Of a DNA stretch of 64,000 nt, positions 23,654 to 35,514 are shown piece after piece. Each line of letters begins with the position of its first letter. Within the stretch, counting starts at the first letter, position 1. The position numbers and the translations under genes were made by a program. The notes beneath the pieces are model-generated. The model was not told the origin of the DNA, did not search any database, and saw nothing but the letters and a program-made list of their open reading frames with translations. The DNA comes from Macrolepiota albuminosa (lineage: Eukaryota; Basidiomycota; Agaricomycetes; Agaricales; Agaricaceae). The stretch spans positions 1,736,001-1,800,000 of the forward strand of contig JAMWFC010000090.1 of the NCBI GenBank assembly GCA_027475525.1, in the 5' to 3' direction.

Positions 23654-24005
23654 TCGCGGAAAACATTGTTTTCGTAGCGTGATCACGCTGTGATCTTAAT
23701 AAGATACCTTTTTCATCCGGTGTTGCACACTCGGTGCCCATCAAATTAGTTGCGAGAATAAGTTCAGGCAGTGAAGTAAATTGGGTAGAGGAAATTGCCC
23801 TTAATTAGATATACCCGAACCATACTACTTTTTCTGGCAACATGTAGATACGAGATCCGACTCTTTTAAATTATTGAGGGTAATGCTAGGCTATGCCTGT
23901 TGATGTGTTGTACTTGAGCATCATCGTTATAGAAGGCTTACAAGTATAGGAAATTGATATGAGAAACACGGGAAGACGTCACATTGCGGGACCTAGCATC
24001 ATTAT
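23654..24005. other. short intergenic spacer downstream of the RING gene
   Basis: About 350 bp of AT-rich sequence between the RING stop codon and the solo LTR. It presumably contains the RING terminator; nothing else is seen. Confidence 0.4.
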
Positions 24006-24294
24006 TGTTGGACTGAACTAGTCCTCCCCGCATCCGAGAAATCACGTGACTATATGCTATTTAGATCGTTTGGTCGCGCTTTTCAGCCTCAGTTGTCTTC
24101 TACATCTTGACACGACACTGAGGCTGTAAGTTACTATCCTCTTGTCACCAAATACTTATACTTACGGACCATGTCATTGTTCAGTTACTCTTTGTTCGTA
24201 TCTGCATAGGTACAATAATATAGTTGTCTTCTACATCTTGACACGACACTGAGGCTTTACTCTTTGTTCGTATCTGCATAGATCCGGGACTACA
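24006..24294 (+). mobile_element. second solo LTR (289 bp), TSD ATTAT
   Basis: Begins TGTTGGACTG and ends GGGACTACA, with the 5-bp duplication ATTAT exactly at 24001-24005 and 24295-24299. Same layout as the LTR at 16,038: GCCTCAGT/ACTGAGGC stem with Inr-like TCAGT, a 59-nt GT..AG segment (24126-24184, GTAAGT..TTCAG), a 25-nt block, the linker GTACAATAATAT, and a second copy starting at AGTTGT and lacking exactly those 59 nt. The loop and the block after the intron differ in sequence from those of the first LTR. Confidence 0.88.
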
Positions 24295-24370
24295 ATTATA
24301 GCTCGTCTCGTGATATCAGAACGCAGGCAAAGAAGATTTTGCATGCTATTCTGAAGAAGAATGTCCATTG

Positions 24371-25209
24371 TCAGATGAACTTTGTGAAAGGAGGTACATC
24401 CTGAATTTTGTCCATGAAAGCCTTTTGCCACCGACTCGCATCGTCCTTGCAACAGATTGCAGCAAAGTGGGGTACAGAAATGACAGCAGATATTGACTCG
24501 TCGTTCTTGATGCCCGTCAGTTCCCCGAGAGCAGAAAAGATTTTACGCTGATATTCTAGCCAGTTTGCACACTTGTGGCCATGAGGGGCGGTGAGGCTGG
24601 CTTCTCGAATGCTCGCATTCCAGCTGTCGTAATATCGGAGCTGGTTCAAGTGAGATTAAATGAATGGTTGGCATGAAACCGACTAACCCAGGCATAAAGC
24701 AAATCAGCCGGGACTGAATTCAATTCCGTGGAAATATTAGCCAGAGTTACATATGGTGCAGCACGGTTGACGAGTTCTGGATAGCCGTGACGCAAGGAAT
24801 ACTTGAGAACATCAAGTGCATGGTCAGGTAGCGCCTTCCTATAGGATGCTCGTCAGAGCTTGCTGACAAATTTGAGGATAAGTGAACGAACTCCATGTAA
24901 ATGTTGCACAACTGCATCGCGGGGTACACCTGATATTTTTCAACTGCCTCTGCTAATAGAGCAAGAGCCTCAAATGTAACTTTCTCTAAACGAGGTTGCG
25001 ATCGTGGATAGACGAAATGGAACATGAGTTCGAGTGTTGCAGAATCTTCTGTTAGATCGATGTATTCATCTGCACGAGCAAAGTCTGCAGGTGGAAAGTC
25101 CCCGCTTGCGACCTCGAGATTTCGTGAGTGAATTCGGAGAAGGATGTTATCTGACGACCGAAAAACGATATCTGCATCATGCGCATTGACTGTTCCAGGA
25201 AATTCAGAC
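24371..25209 (-). CDS. BTB/POZ-domain protein, 5' end unresolved
   Basis: Reads SEFPGTVNAHDADIVFRSSD, NILLRIHSRNLEVASGDFPP, EDSATLELMFHFVYPRSQPR and EALALLAEAVEKYQVYPAMQ. An intron (about 24838-24890) splices MEKALPDHALDVLKYSLRHG, and VTLANISTELNSVPADLLYA, a second intron, and LRYYDSWNASIREASLTAPH follow. It ends DVPPFTKFI with stop at 24371-24373. The HDADIVFRS..L.IH...L...S block is the BTB N-terminus of a basidiomycete family. No in-frame ATG lies between the upstream in-frame stop (near 25255) and the BTB domain, so the start must be in an unrecognised upstream exon, or the gene has lost it. The body looks intact. Role: protein-interaction adaptor, partner unknown. Confidence 0.7.
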
Positions 25210-27133
25210 AATTGGACGCAGTCAGAATGATTGGCGGCGGTAGGAAAGGCGAATTAATTGCTCACAATGTTCCGACGTTGGAAGAGTAGGGCCACGACGT
25301 TGGTGCAGAAGCATGTATAGTCGAAGGCACAGAAGTAGGCAAACCTTTGAGTCACATTGTGTCCATATATGATCCCATCTCGGAGCATAAGAGAAGCTAC
25401 TCCGCAACTGGGCCGGATGACGTCTTTACAGGGACATATGTTGACAGAAATGGCAAACCTCGAGACATTTTCAGCGAGTCTGAATCGACCCCGGAAGAGG
25501 TGGGGCTGTTAAAGCCTTAAAGTACTCATGGAATGCGATTGAGTTACTAGAGCCAATCAAAAGGTGACTTGTGTTCAACGTTAAATAATCAACCAAACCT
25601 TGGAACTGATCAGCGTCTGAGGTCTGCCAAGAGCCTACATCGAAAAATATTTTGATGCAGCAGGAGAGAAGCATTCACATTGTCGAGAAGCTGGATCTTG
25701 TGGCTGCGATCAACATGTAGCGGTTTGGGTTTGCGCTATGGAAATGACTGGCAGTACCAGAGCCTGCTCCACTCTGCGTAACATGTTTGTTCTAATGGGA
25801 CAGGTATCCAACTGGTTCGTCGAGTGCAATTCCGACGTGTTCCATTTTAGGCAAAACGTTACACAACAGCAAATGCATCAAATCTGATGATACAAGCTTA
25901 AGTGGGTAGACGCGACCAGCGGGTTCTCGGTCACGGGGGGTTCATCACGTGTGTTCGGGGGCACGCCACCCATAAATACCTCAGTTCGCCCCTGAGGCGC
26001 GTGAACTGAGTATTATTATTTCACTCAGCGTCAACTTCTGATACAACGACCTCGTGAAGATACGAGATTAAGCTATCAGATGTTTGTCCATGTCTTAATC
26101 TTCTTTTACTTCTCTATTCCCGTGTTGGCGTTGTAAATTGCTAGCGAGTACAAAGCATAGTAATAACATCTCATAAGCCTTCTCCCATTGACTGGTTTTG
26201 GTTGCAATATTTACTTTGAACCGGTGACTATGGCAGCAAGAAGGGGGTTTTTAATCATTACATGCTACTGTATATTCCGAAAGTAATAGTGTTAGACAAT
26301 AGACTCCCACAACTTCATACTATTGTAAAGACACTTTGATCATGTCGATTGATTACTTGCAAGCAAAGTGGAGTTAGAGATGGAGTTGCCGCGTTGTCGG
26401 GCAAGATCACTGGAATGATGATGTCTTCAGTGAGCTCAGTGAGAGGCCACTGAGCTGCACTCCTCAAGAAACGCAAATAGACTGCCGAGTCGTTATCACC
26501 AGGTTCGTCTCCTGGTGGAACGCCTTTTGAGTCTTCCGTTGTGGCTATCTAAAAGTGAGCTGACAAGGTCTGATGCCGCAGGATATGGAGGACGAACCAT
26601 GACTATCAATCAACCCTGTCTTGCCGTGCTGTGCTCGGCTGGAATCATTGTCGGATTCACGGTGTTCGGAGGGCATGATAAAGTGCGATGTGGGTATTCT
26701 CAGAGTAGCCAAGTTATATACTGTCCCAGTATACCTTTCAAGGCAATGGTCATCGGTGGATCTTCAACTATCGGTTATGTGTTCAATCACTCGTGGCCGA
26801 TGGGACTTGCCCTTTTACAGTCAACAATTGTGCCAGGGCCTAAGGCACTTGTATCCTCAATCGCTGAGTCCATATTTTGAAACCCTCTGTAACTTTCTCC
26901 ATGTGGACAACAAATACCTCTTCGATTGATGGATTGCTTTTAGTTTCCTCTTTTGTTCTTCCGTTGGCGCTACCTTTTTGAAATACGTACGCTCAGGCAT
27001 GCCTCTGATTCCACTCGTTCCATCATCTCCACATAAAAGCAAAATCCTCTGTTGTTTACTTACATATTACAGAACTTGGCAAAGCTAACAAGTAAGTGTA
27101 AGCTGGGTAAGCCTGAATGTGAGTAAATGCTGC
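25210..27133. other. gene-poor interval with a hairpin region
   Basis: About 1.9 kb. Open frames (for example 26515-26880, +) show no recognisable domain and may be relics. At 25970-26012 a TATA-like CATAAATA is followed by two nested palindromes, CCTCAG..CTGAGG and CTCAGTTC..GAACTGAG. This could be the promoter part of another LTR, but no termini or target duplication could be defined. Confidence 0.35.
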
Positions 27134-27625
27134 TCAAGAATTAGAAGCGACAGAATTCTGGATGAAGGCCTCGGTTATACCGGAATTTGTTAGTTCCTTT
27201 GCAACTGTTCCTGCCATCGCAGGCACGCTTCCGGGTGTGCATACGTGCTTAGGATAACAGCAGCCCTTCACAGCACCAAGTTGGATAAGACAATGGGAAT
27301 TTCTTCCAACAACAACATACCAACAACCCCCGTTATGTCCATTCGCACATTTGACGACAAGCGAGTGAGGTCCGCGTCGAGGGTCCGACTTCAAACATTT
27401 GCCCCTTGCGCCTGGTTGTAGCTATACACATCAAATCCAGTACAATGGAATCGGACTGACATATATGAGTCTTCCATTGTTCGTCATCCCTGTTCACGCC
27501 CACAGGCCATTGGATATCTGATTGTGGCGGAACATCCGTGACCACGACTCTTCCATTGTTTTTGTCCCTGTTTACGCCCACAAACAGTCGGACCTCGGTT
27601 ACACGGTAATGTGACAGGCTCGGTG
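27134..27625 (-). mobile_element. degenerate end of a TIR element related to the one at 30,280-35,880
   Basis: Contains TTCCATTGTTTTTGTCCCTG, GTTTACGCCCACAAACAGTC and CGGTTACACGGTAATGTGAC. These match, in the same order and orientation, the repeat unit and terminus of the right inverted repeat at 35,515-35,880, but more diverged. Further inside, GCGCAAGGGGCAAATG (minus strand) matches the region just inside the left inverted repeat (GCGCAAGGGGGCAAATA near 30,855). Only one end is recognisable. It directly precedes the SAM-domain gene. Confidence 0.6.
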
Positions 27626-27664
27626 AACGCACGTGATGAGTAAATTCTGTGTCTGCTCACAGCG

Positions 27665-30187
27665 ATGAGCAGCCTATCTTCCGCATCGCAGCCGTCGTCG
27701 CCGACAAAGTCGTCGGCCATTGTCCCTGGCGTTCTCAAACCAAACCCTCATCCCTATGCCGTCAAGACGACTTCCACAGGAATTCTTTCACGCTCCTCGT
27801 CAACTTCGAGCTCGGCCCATTCATACAACCATTACGTGCCAGTTTCTCCGTCGCCCTCACCTACAAAACAATGTTTACTGAACCACTCTGAGCGGGGGTC
27901 GCGTCACCGATACAGTCGTAGTCTGACAGACGAAAGCAGTCCTCGACCGTTGCCTGTACCACAGGACAGACATGACGGACGTTCGAGGTCGAGGACGGGA
28001 TCATTCTCAGAGAGTTTTGAAGATGAAGACGGCGCAAATCCAAAGTCGTGGAAATATGAGCAACTTGCTGCAAATGTGCCCGAGATTGCTGACTTTGTGC
28101 GTGAACATGAGATTACGGGAAGGGCATTCTTGCGCTTCGATAATAGTGTATTGGACGCGTAGGTGCTCCCTCTGCAAAGTTAATTAATGTCATTGATTCC
28201 CATTTTAAGATATGGGATAACCCACCATTGGCAACGTTCGCTGATTCTCGACCACTCTCGAAAATTAAAGCAATCCATGCTTCGAACTCGCGATTCTAAC
28301 ACATCTAGTGATTTCGATGCTATGCGACTTTCTCAATCAGATTCCTTGTCATCTTTTACCGGCCAACCTCCCCTGGACGAGGATGACTCAGCATATCTCT
28401 CGTCTTCGTCATCAATTTCGTCTACCTCATCCACATGTGGACATGCGAAACGGCGCCTGAGGCCAAATGGTCGCGTACACGGGTTGATTGCTTCTTATGA
28501 GCGCTCTGCAAGCCCCGACAAGACTCAATTGAGAAGGGATCGCACCGATAGTATAAGCAGCATCCATGACAAACATCGCTCATTCCCACCTCAGTACTAC
28601 GAAGACAATCACGACCGGCCACTTCCCTTTCCCTCACAATTAGGGGAAGAGAACGTCACAGGCCCACTCCTGCTTCCTCAGGCATCGTTCCCGAATTCTT
28701 TTCCACAATCTCTGATTACGCATGAGTCAACGGGATATAGCGGCCAGGCTACACTTTTCCAAAATGCTGTAAACGACATGACGGATCAAACCATGCAACC
28801 CACAAACTATAGTAGGCCGCTTCCAGCAACGCCCGTATACCCCTCGCTATGTCCTTCTGTTCTCGATGAAAACTTTCCCGACAATTCAGCTTTTGCTTCA
28901 AAGAAAACTTCAGGGGAGATGACGATGGATGATTTGGGCGTTGTCCTTGATTACGATGCCGAATTGACCCAGCCCCAAATTTTTGTAAACATGAGCCGCC
29001 GCAACGCCAAGATTAAGAGCGAAAAGCAGAAGATCGGTGCCGCAGCTTGGGAGATGGACAATGGAGGGACTATCAAGCATGTGCCTCCGACCCCACTGCC
29101 TACAGTCGATAAAGCGCAACCAGATGGAGGCGATGACGAACTGACTGTCGAAGAACTCCTAGCGCTCGAAGGCGTAGGAGGCGCAACAGCATGGGTAAAC
29201 GAACCTGAAGGCATTGAGCGGACAATGAAGCGTGTCGGATGCAATGGGCAAGAGATTAGGGATCCTTCCCGTGAAAGCATCCGAAAGCGTAAAGGTGCTG
29301 GCAAGGGTGTGGGGTATAATTCATTGAGTACAGGGCGGAAATCCCAAAGCTACAGTTATGCAAACCATCAGGTACGGCGCGTTGGAGAGCTTTTCTCACC
29401 TGAACAAGGAGTGAACAAGGCTCATGGGGAAGAGAAACAGCTCGAACGTATGCGAGAGGTGGAGAGGCAGCTGCGTGCGCAGGAAGAGGAGCAGGAGAGT
29501 CGCGCAACGGAGGTGGTAGAATCACGCAGACGGGAGGATGCACGTGCAGATGATGAGTCAGAGCTACGTGGTCAAGACGAGAGGTTGCAGGAAGCGAAGA
29601 GCTTGTACGAGGTCTCCCAAAGTCAACAATGTATGGCGGAAGATACTCAGAAGCTACGTGAAGAACTTGAGGCAAGGGACTTGCTTGCAGCTGAGCAGCA
29701 ACGACAGGAGGGCATGGAACAACGTTTGGCCTCTTCTATTGCGGAGACTTGTCACCTCCTTGAAGAGTTTCGAAGACGCTTAGAGCTAATCGAGCAACGT
29801 GTCGAGCACCTTGAAACAGAATTGGATCCTTCAAATTTTCCACCACTGAAAATCCATGAAAATTCCAACACATGCGTAGTACAGCGTCTTCGCAATCTTG
29901 CCACGTGGGCCTTATCTACATCTCTCCCCACCGCTTTAGGTGTTCCTTTGGCTGACTTTGTCCGGGGCCCCGACACCTCCATAACCCGACTCGGAGATGG
30001 TACTCCTCAGACTACAGACCTCCGCCGCGGAAAATCCAAGAAGGTATCAGTCCATCACTCAAAGGCCTTCCCCCGATACTCCCTCATCCTTGGACTTGGC
30101 ATCTGTGCCTTCATTCTAAGGAGATTTTTGCGCTTGGGCACTAAGGGTGTCAGAATCGGTCCCAGCCAAGGAATGATGGTTGTGTGA
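27665..30187 (+). CDS. SAM-domain, coiled-coil protein with C-terminal membrane anchor
   Basis: Two exons (27665-28158 and 28210-30187), intron GTAGGT..TTTAAG, predicted 823 residues. The N-terminus is Ser/Pro-rich. Residues about 120-185 form a SAM-like domain across the intron: PKSWKYEQLAANVPEIADFV, ITGRAFLRF, LDAYGITHHWQRSLILDHSR. A long disordered Ser/Pro region with RPLP motifs follows, then ELTVEELLALEGVGGATAWV, a Glu/Arg/Gln-rich coiled coil (about residues 440-590), and near the C-terminus a single hydrophobic segment YSLILGLGICAFILRRFLRL with basic flank, suggesting a tail anchor. No enzymatic motif is seen. It could be a scaffold or tether at an intracellular membrane; that is inference. 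Its upstream region is occupied by a decayed TIR-element end, and its 3' end lies 92 bp from the intact element. Confidence 0.85.
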
Positions 30188-30279
30188 GGATGAATGCCAG
30201 TTGTCACTCCAACGCCCTGCGATTCGAATGGTAAGTGAAAGCCCGCCTGCTAAGAGGGGTGCGATTTCTGTGGGACCAA

Positions 30280-30840
30280 AGTCAACAAACGTTACAGTGT
30301 AAGCAAGGCACAGGACCACCCATCCGAATGTCCAATTGCTCCTGGGCATGAACAGGGATGAGAACAATGGAAATATGTATGTAGAATGTGTACGCTAGTC
30401 GGAAGTTCCATTGATTGCGGTTCGAGGCATGATAATCTTGATCTTGATGGTTGAACGTCCGACTGCTTGTGGGCGTGAATAGGGACAAAATTAATGGTGT
30501 ACACTCAGCCAGTCAGATTCTCCATTGGTCGCAGTTCGAGGCATGATAATTTTGATGATTTGGCCACAATCAGAACGTTAAACTGCTTGTGGGCGTGAAC
30601 AGGGACAAAAACAATGGAAACAGAAACAGGGATGTGTACGTCAGTCGGAGACTTGACCACGATCAGACGTCCGACTGTGGACATGAACATGGACAAAAAC
30701 AACGGAAGTATGGGTCCAGGGATTGACCACAATCAGACGTCTGACTGGAACAGGGACAAAAACAATGGAAGTAGATGTGTACGCCAGTCCGAGGTTCCAA
30801 TAGTCGTGGGTCCAGTCGTGCTGAATTTGATGAGCGTATG
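30280..30840 (+). repeat. left terminal inverted repeat with internal tandem units
   Basis: About 560 bp. Contains repeated units of roughly 100-135 bp built on GGGCGTGAACAGGGACAAAA followed by CAATGGAA and GTTCGAGGCATGATAAT. It is longer than the right copy because it has extra units. Confidence 0.8.
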
Positions 30841-31866
30841 GGATACAATTACGCGCAAGGGGGCAAATATACGATGTGGTGTGGTAATGTGGCCATCGTT
30901 TCGACGCAGACCTGACTGTCCGTGTTCCGACAGAGGTTGTTGGAATCCCGTCCCATTGTTCTATCGTGCTGTCGTCGTAGATATGTACATGTCCCTACAT
31001 ACCACGCATCAAGAGCTGCACATGACTCGGCATGAAGAACAAGTTTCTAGGGTAAGGATGGCATGGAGTCTGAAAATGTGCCACGCTGCTCACAACGCAG
31101 GTCATTCAGGACTTCCTCGGGGTCTTGAACATCCGCCCCGACGTATTAACTCCACCTTGCCGAATGTCTAGAGCAGACAATGAATCCATTTGAGTCACGA
31201 AAAGTCTCATGTATGACCAGATCACAAGCTACGAAGCAGATAATGAAGGGCTGAAGACATAAGGCCACTCCGGACCTGACTCATTTTTTCATGTGGCAGT
31301 TTGAAACTGTGGGTACGTCGTTCTGAGAAAAATTTCCCATTGTTCCAGCCAATTGGGTAATTGAAGATACACGTCGTGCCTACATATGCGCATCAGGTGC
31401 TGCGATTGTACCGAGCGTACCTGCCATGACATGTCGACTTGATCGAACAGGAGGAGATTGTGCGGTAAGTATGGCAAGTTGAGAGAGGTACATACGTGGC
31501 ATGACCTTTCTCAAGTGCATCTTACGAATGCCCCCGAATTGTTCAAAGCCAAAATTTGGTAGATAGCTGTCTTCACCAATGTATCCACTCCGGCTTTCTC
31601 GATTTGTACCTGATCAAGTTTGTCCAAGTTTTTCGATATCCTCCGATTGTAAGGTTTTGCTCGGATGTGGGTGTCCAGGGACGACTGAGCCCAAGGAATT
31701 GAGGAAAAGGCACAGAAAGAATAAGAGTTGTGTTAATTGTTGGACAGAAAAGGGCAACTCCCATCAACCACGTGTGATCGCAACGGTGATCTATTTGGTA
31801 GTTCGGATTGTTAGCTTAGTATATAACTGGTTGCTTTTCCAAGAATACTCACATTGTACTTGCATC

Positions 31867-34800
31867 ATGTCTGTAAAGCGCACTCGCTCTCCTGAAGTCC
31901 AAAGATCAGTCAAACGATCCCATCAGGATCCTAACACTGACCCGCAGGAAGCGTCGCCATTCGAAGTGGCTAAACAACTGTTTCTCCAAGCTCGGGAACA
32001 ACAGTTGCACACGACGCTGGCTAATTTGATGCTAGCCGAGGCGTCTTCGGCAGATATAATAGCAGCTTACTCGCCATTCTTCCAGCAACTTGCCCATATG
32101 ATCGCTGGCAGGGACGACATACCGGTACCAGGAAGGACCTACGCCTTGACTTTTCATACTGCGTGCGACCCGTCGTCTGGACAATTTGTAACAGATCAGT
32201 CGATCAAGGATATCCTTCAATACAGTTCGTCCTTCATATCCTGCAACCAGTCCTTTTTGACTCACTTTCCAATAGTCCAGGCAGAAGACAAGAAACGTCC
32301 TCGTCAAACTTCCAAGCCAAGCCCCAGTGAGTGTTCAAGACAATCTTGTTCTCGTCCTCGGGTGCTCAGAAGAAACGCTTGCCTCAGAAGTCTTGGACTC
32401 GGTACAAACTGCTTGGGCGACGGAGTATGTGGGCGATAACCACGATCTATTACAGACAGCCATGAATGACATATGCTCCTCCCTCCGCTTTAAAAACCCC
32501 TACGGAAATTTTCTTGCCATCATTCAGGGATCAGGAACTGGTAAATCTCGCCTAATGGACCAGGTCTCCCGGTCTGTTTTCGCAATCCCGATAATCCTAA
32601 GACCCAAAACAGACACATCAGGTGCTTTGCTTGCTGTCTTATCATGCATCAATTCTGACCTCACGACGAAGGCTTCCCACTCGGTGATATCGCCAATAAC
32701 GAACCACTAGTCTTTTTTTTCTGCGGATTCAGACTCAAGCCAGCACTCTATGTTCAGCGCTGCTACCTGCTGTTCTTACTGAAGATCATTGCCTCCGCCG
32801 ATAAATGGATTGATAAGGAGAAAAGCTTGGGGCGTAGGACCGAAGATCTTGCTGCAGAATGGCACAAGTATATTGGTGATCCTCAGAGTAAGAAACGCAC
32901 GGAGATGTATACCGAAGCAATCGACATGAATACACCTTTGAAAGACTTCGAAGACATTTTAGACGAGCAGGTCAAATTTAGCTTGATTCAAGCTAAAGGT
33001 CTGGGTATTTGCTTAGCCGCAAAGACTTCGCTGCTCATATTGTTTTCCAGCAATGGTCCTCATCAAATCAGTTTCGGAGAAACTCAAACATGCGGGGACT
33101 GGTTCAGGACCTGCTCTCATCTTCTATTTTGACGAAGCACATCATCTTACCAAGGCCACGGTAACACCTGATGAGGAACCGAAACGCACAGCTTATCAGT
33201 GCCTGTGCAAAGCCTTCACCTACATGACGGGAATGCCCGTGTTTGCATTATTCCTGTCTACATATTCACGTCTGTCCGAGTTCGCCCCGAGTGCACGAAA
33301 TTTCTGGTCTTCTCGCCCCGAATCGTCCGAGTCTGCAGAAAGTGACGATAATATGAACGCCCCTTTTGTTGAACTTCCCTTTGATGTCTGGAAGCAGGAG
33401 ATCCTTGTGACTGAAGGCGAGCATTCCGCCGAGGAAATATGTTCCTTGAAGTTCATGGCGCGATTTGGTCGTCCGATGTAAGTCATATATATTTGGTATT
33501 TTGCCTTCTTTGTTACTCAAGCTGTGTATTCCAGGTTTTGGGCACTTTTAGAACACCAGCCAACGAATGAACAGTTCACGATGGCTTATGCCATGAAAAA
33601 ACTGGAATTACGTCTTGAGGATACGACTCGGGATAAACTTCACGATTACCCTCTTAAAGAGCTGCTTCCGCCTCTTGCCGTTCGTGTTGATTTAACCTTT
33701 GAGTCTAACCGAGACGAAGCCGTTTTACTCGAAGGGCTCCTTGTCGCCAGCAGCATGCGAACTGTGTACTCCGTTCCACAGCATCGACAGTATCTACGTG
33801 GTGGATACTCATCCGAACCTTTCGTGGCAGAAGCGGCTTCTCGTGCGATATTCAAAAGATGTCTCATCAAAGTAGTAGGAGAGGATCAGGTCGTAAACGC
33901 ACAGCGGTCAGAAGAGATAATCAACGAGATCATAGCGATATACAAGTATGACATACCATCTGCCATCTCAGCGTGGCTTGATAAGGGACTGATCGACAAG
34001 GGACCGAGAGGGGAACTGGTCGCGAGGATACTCTGCACTCTGGCCCACGACATCTCGATCTTGAAGAATCCCTCCTCTAGAGGCAATTTTCTCCAGGCCG
34101 AGGTCTTGTTCAGCCAAATGATTCCCGTCGTCGCCTTTCTCAGTGCTCTCATCCCGAAGGAGGACATTGAGAAAGTTCTTGACGCGGTGCCTGCAAACAC
34201 GCGAGGAAAGACGCTCAAACAAGCATTCAAAAACGCGTTTGTGCATTTCACGCAGTTCGTCAAGGCAGGCGACAAGTTGACGATCACTGATGAAGCTACC
34301 TACCTGCTTTTTGTAAGGGGTGCGGCAATCCAAGGCTACCTGAATATGGATCAAGCCGACCTTCTGATTCCTGTGTGGATTAAAAGCGATGAGTATCCAA
34401 ACCGATGGAGTATGACCGCCATCTTTATTCAAGTGAAGAACAGGGTCAACAACACGTTCATTCACATCGACGTCCAGAAGACCTTTCAGTTCTTCAGCCA
34501 GACTGAGACCAAGCAAGAACTACGCCCGTATATTACCATCGCGATGGAGCTTGGAGTCCTGGCATCCAAGCCGAAGAGCACGAAAGCGCCTAAAACGAAG
34601 AAAAAAAAGGGGAAAACTCAGCCTAACATGCCTGCGACTCCTTCCAAAGGCAAGTCGACCCCACAAGTTACTATGTCGCCCTCTGGCGTTAGGGTTTCCT
34701 CATTCAAACACAATCAAGCATTACGGAAAAGGCCTGACACTTACCCACGTTACGAAATACACATTACGGGATGTTCGAAACGGGCATACAATGTCGTTGG

Positions 34801-35089
34801 TGAATTTTCTTACTCCGGTCTTTTGGCACACAAGGATATGTTGGCAGAACATCCGCGAACTGACCCCAGGTTCCTTAATGCGATCCGGCGTATGAAGCCT
34901 TATTGGGTAGCTCAGTCGTCGTATGATTGGGCAAAGGTGAAAAATGGAAGTCGTATTGGTGCTCATGTCATTAAGGACCAGGACGGGGAAGATGTTATGC
35001 CGGATGACTCCGATGACTCCGATGAAGAACGCGAGGGCGCGAGCGTTAACGAATACTCGAGCGAAGAGGACGAAGCCATGGATAGTTGA
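31867..35089 (+). CDS. P-loop NTPase with PD-(D/E)XK-like nuclease motif, carried by the TIR element
   Basis: Five exons (31867-32326, 32370-32621, 32672-32998, 33051-33477, 33535-35089) sum to 1006 codons without a break. Walker A AIIQGSGTGKSRLMDQV lies at about residue 207. Walker B LIFYFDEAHHL is at about residue 374. ALFLSTYSRLSEFAPSA and APFVELPFD then FMARFGRP follow, a signature I associate with a very large, mostly unnamed agaricomycete family. Downstream, ADLLIPVWI (Asp about 764) and AIFIQVKNR (Gln about 788, Lys about 790) have the spacing of a PD-(D/E)XK nuclease core. A Lys-rich linker and an acidic tail end the protein. Published analyses of Crinkler/RHS-type proteins describe NTPase plus restriction-like nuclease pairs and argue for a transposon origin. 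No secretion signal is seen. Activity is inferred from motifs. Confidence 0.8.
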
Positions 35090-35514
35090 GTATCGACGCT
35101 TAGGAAGCTGTTTGCTGATTGTCAATATGACACTCAGGAGCCTTCCTGCTCATGTTAATTAAAGACTAGCACTCATGTCACCACAACGCTACATATCTAC
35201 TATATACCTCATTGGCTGTTACTTACAATGACCTACTTGTTCGTCCCTACTGGACATCACTGAAGAAATACCTTGATATCTAAAGTAGGTGATTGCCTCA
35301 TAAATCCGTTTCGGGTTATGAAGAGAGGATTTTAGCCGTAGAGCTGTGATACTGAAGTTAGCCCTGCAGCTTTTTTTCTTTTTGTAATTAAGTCATCTCT
35401 CGGCGAAGGTATGTTACTTGATAAGAACTCGAACTTGGAATGCCAAGAGGTACGCAAAGCTAGTCAACCCACACTGTTTCGAGTGATGTCACCATGATAT
35501 AGCGCTGTGAGGTT

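Noticed and set aside
26515..26880. 121-residue plus-strand frame
   Set aside because: No start context, intron pattern, domain or neighbouring exon supports it as a gene.
31867..35089. Calling the NTPase/nuclease protein a secreted Crinkler effector
   Set aside because: No signal peptide or LFLAK-type N-terminus is seen and the gene lies within TIRs, so an element-borne enzyme is the better description.
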